Below are positions 5,824-6,317 of a stretch of DNA of 6,317 nucleotides, in pieces. The stretch is from an uncultured Bacteroidales bacterium (GTDB lineage: Bacteria; Bacteroidota; Bacteroidia; Bacteroidales; Bacteroidaceae). The stretch's first letter is position 1, and every line of letters begins with the position of its first letter. The DNA lies in the NCBI GenBank assembly GCA_937896105.1, contig CALBKR010000198.1, forward strand, positions 1 to 6,317. The letters run 5' to 3'. The position numbers and the translations under genes were made by a program. The notes below the pieces were generated by a model. It had not been told where the DNA came from. It saw nothing but the letters and a program-made list of their open reading frames with translations, and ran no database searches.

Positions 5824-6317
5824 TTATCTGTTTTTTCTAATTTTAGTGTATAAAACGAAAGTCAATACATACATTTTCATCGACAGCTTGGCTATTTGCT
5901 TGCCAAGCCACGGATTCTTGCTGTACCGGTCAATATAATAGCAACGCGATTTACCCCAAGTTCTGAACCTTTTCACAGGGTCGCCTTTCTCGCTGTTGAC
6001 GTGGCGGTGTACTGCCTGTGATGTCGCAAGATAGTACATCTTCTTTCCGGCTATCTCAACTTGTCGCGACAGGATAGCCTCTTCGCAATATAAAAAGACC
6101 TTTTCATCGAAGAAACCTATCTCTTTCAGGAAATCGGTCCTAATCATAAAGCAGCAACCGCTTACCTTGTGGCAGTAGTGGTTCTCCCTGTAATTGTCGA
6201 TGAAATCGTATGTATCGCTCTGCTTCTTTCTACCAAAAATCTCCTTTATCCAGCTGAACGAGCTCCGCCAGTTGCCTTCCTTGCCCAGGATGGCCCAGCA
6301 CAGCACGCCGGACAGAA
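5824..6317 (-). CDS. Family 2 glycosyltransferase, 5' end beyond window (partial)
   Basis: The frame is open to the window edge, giving 163-164 C-terminal residues. A GTG at 6306-6304 could be read as a start but is almost certainly internal: the frame continues upstream as L-S-G, and the N-terminal half of the enzyme (nucleotide-binding and D-x-D motifs) would be missing. The visible part is typical of rhamnosyltransferase-like GT2 enzymes: HKVSGCCFMIRTDFLKEIGF, then FDEKVFLYCEEAILSRQVEIAG, where the E-E pair holds the place of the usual E-D catalytic motif, then MYYLATSQAVHRHVNSEKG with the conserved histidines, and RFRTWGKSRCYYIDRY. The C-terminus is basic with a hydrophobic stretch (MYVLTFVLYT) that may touch the membrane. 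It would add a sugar to the repeat unit on the cytoplasmic side. The stop is 5 nt before the polymerase-like gene, so the two are likely co-transcribed. GC content is higher than in the next genes. Confidence 0.9.
   Translation of the reverse strand, partial: LSGVLCWAILGKEGNWRSSFSWIKEIFGRKKQSDTYDFIDNYRENHYCHKVSGCCFMIRTDFLKEIGFFDEKVFLYCEEAILSRQVEIAGKKMYYLATSQAVHRHVNSEKGDPVKRFRTWGKSRCYYIDRYSKNPWLGKQIAKLSMKMYVLTFVLYTKIRKNR

Noticed and set aside
6304..6306. GTG as the start codon of the right-edge glycosyltransferase.
   Set aside because: The frame is open beyond it to the window edge, and the visible protein lacks the N-terminal half of a GT2 enzyme, so the true start lies outside the window.
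1..6317. CRISPR arrays, tRNA genes, insertion sequences or a transposase.
   Set aside because: No spaced direct repeats, cloverleaf-like segments, transposase motifs or terminal inverted repeats flanking a gene were seen.

Overview
The window looks like part of a surface-polysaccharide (capsule or O-antigen type) biosynthesis locus from a Bacteroidota bacterium, probably of the Bacteroides/Prevotella type. This assignment rests on the protein character, the moderately AT-rich DNA, and the lack of clear Shine-Dalgarno sequences before tightly packed genes. No marker gene fixes the genus. All seven supported genes lie on the minus strand, so the transcription order runs from position 6317 down to position 1. 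The genes at both window edges are incomplete.

Region 6317-1829 is a compact run of five genes that is very likely one transcript. In order they are: the C-terminal part of a family 2 glycosyltransferase (5824-6317), a multi-pass membrane protein resembling a Wzy-type polysaccharide polymerase (4580-5818), a serine-acetyltransferase-like hexapeptide acyltransferase (3963-4562), a family 4 glycosyltransferase (2790-3962) and a second family 2 glycosyltransferase (1829-2797). The junctions are 5 nt, 17 nt, 0 nt and an 8-nt overlap. Together they would build a repeat unit on a lipid carrier at the inner face of the membrane, acetylate a sugar, and polymerise the flipped units. No flippase (Wzx), initiating phosphoglycosyltransferase or export gene is in view.

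Region 1828-1672 is a 157-nt spacer with no complete recognisable gene. Region 1671-634 encodes a complete YhcG/DUF1016-family PDDEXK nuclease-like protein, which is functionally unlike its neighbours. It contains a perfect 28-bp inverted repeat inside the coding sequence. Ten nucleotides after its stop codon comes a gene that runs off the left edge (623-1). Its visible 207 residues carry a nucleotidyltransferase-type S-R-D-I-D motif, seen in Bacteroidota polysaccharide loci and often fused to a thymidylate-kinase-like P-loop domain.

Sampled 60-base lines suggest mosaic composition: about 48-52% GC at both edges and often 25-38% in the middle genes. No tRNA, rRNA, CRISPR array, insertion sequence or convincing terminator was seen. 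No gene-free stretch exceeds 300 bases.
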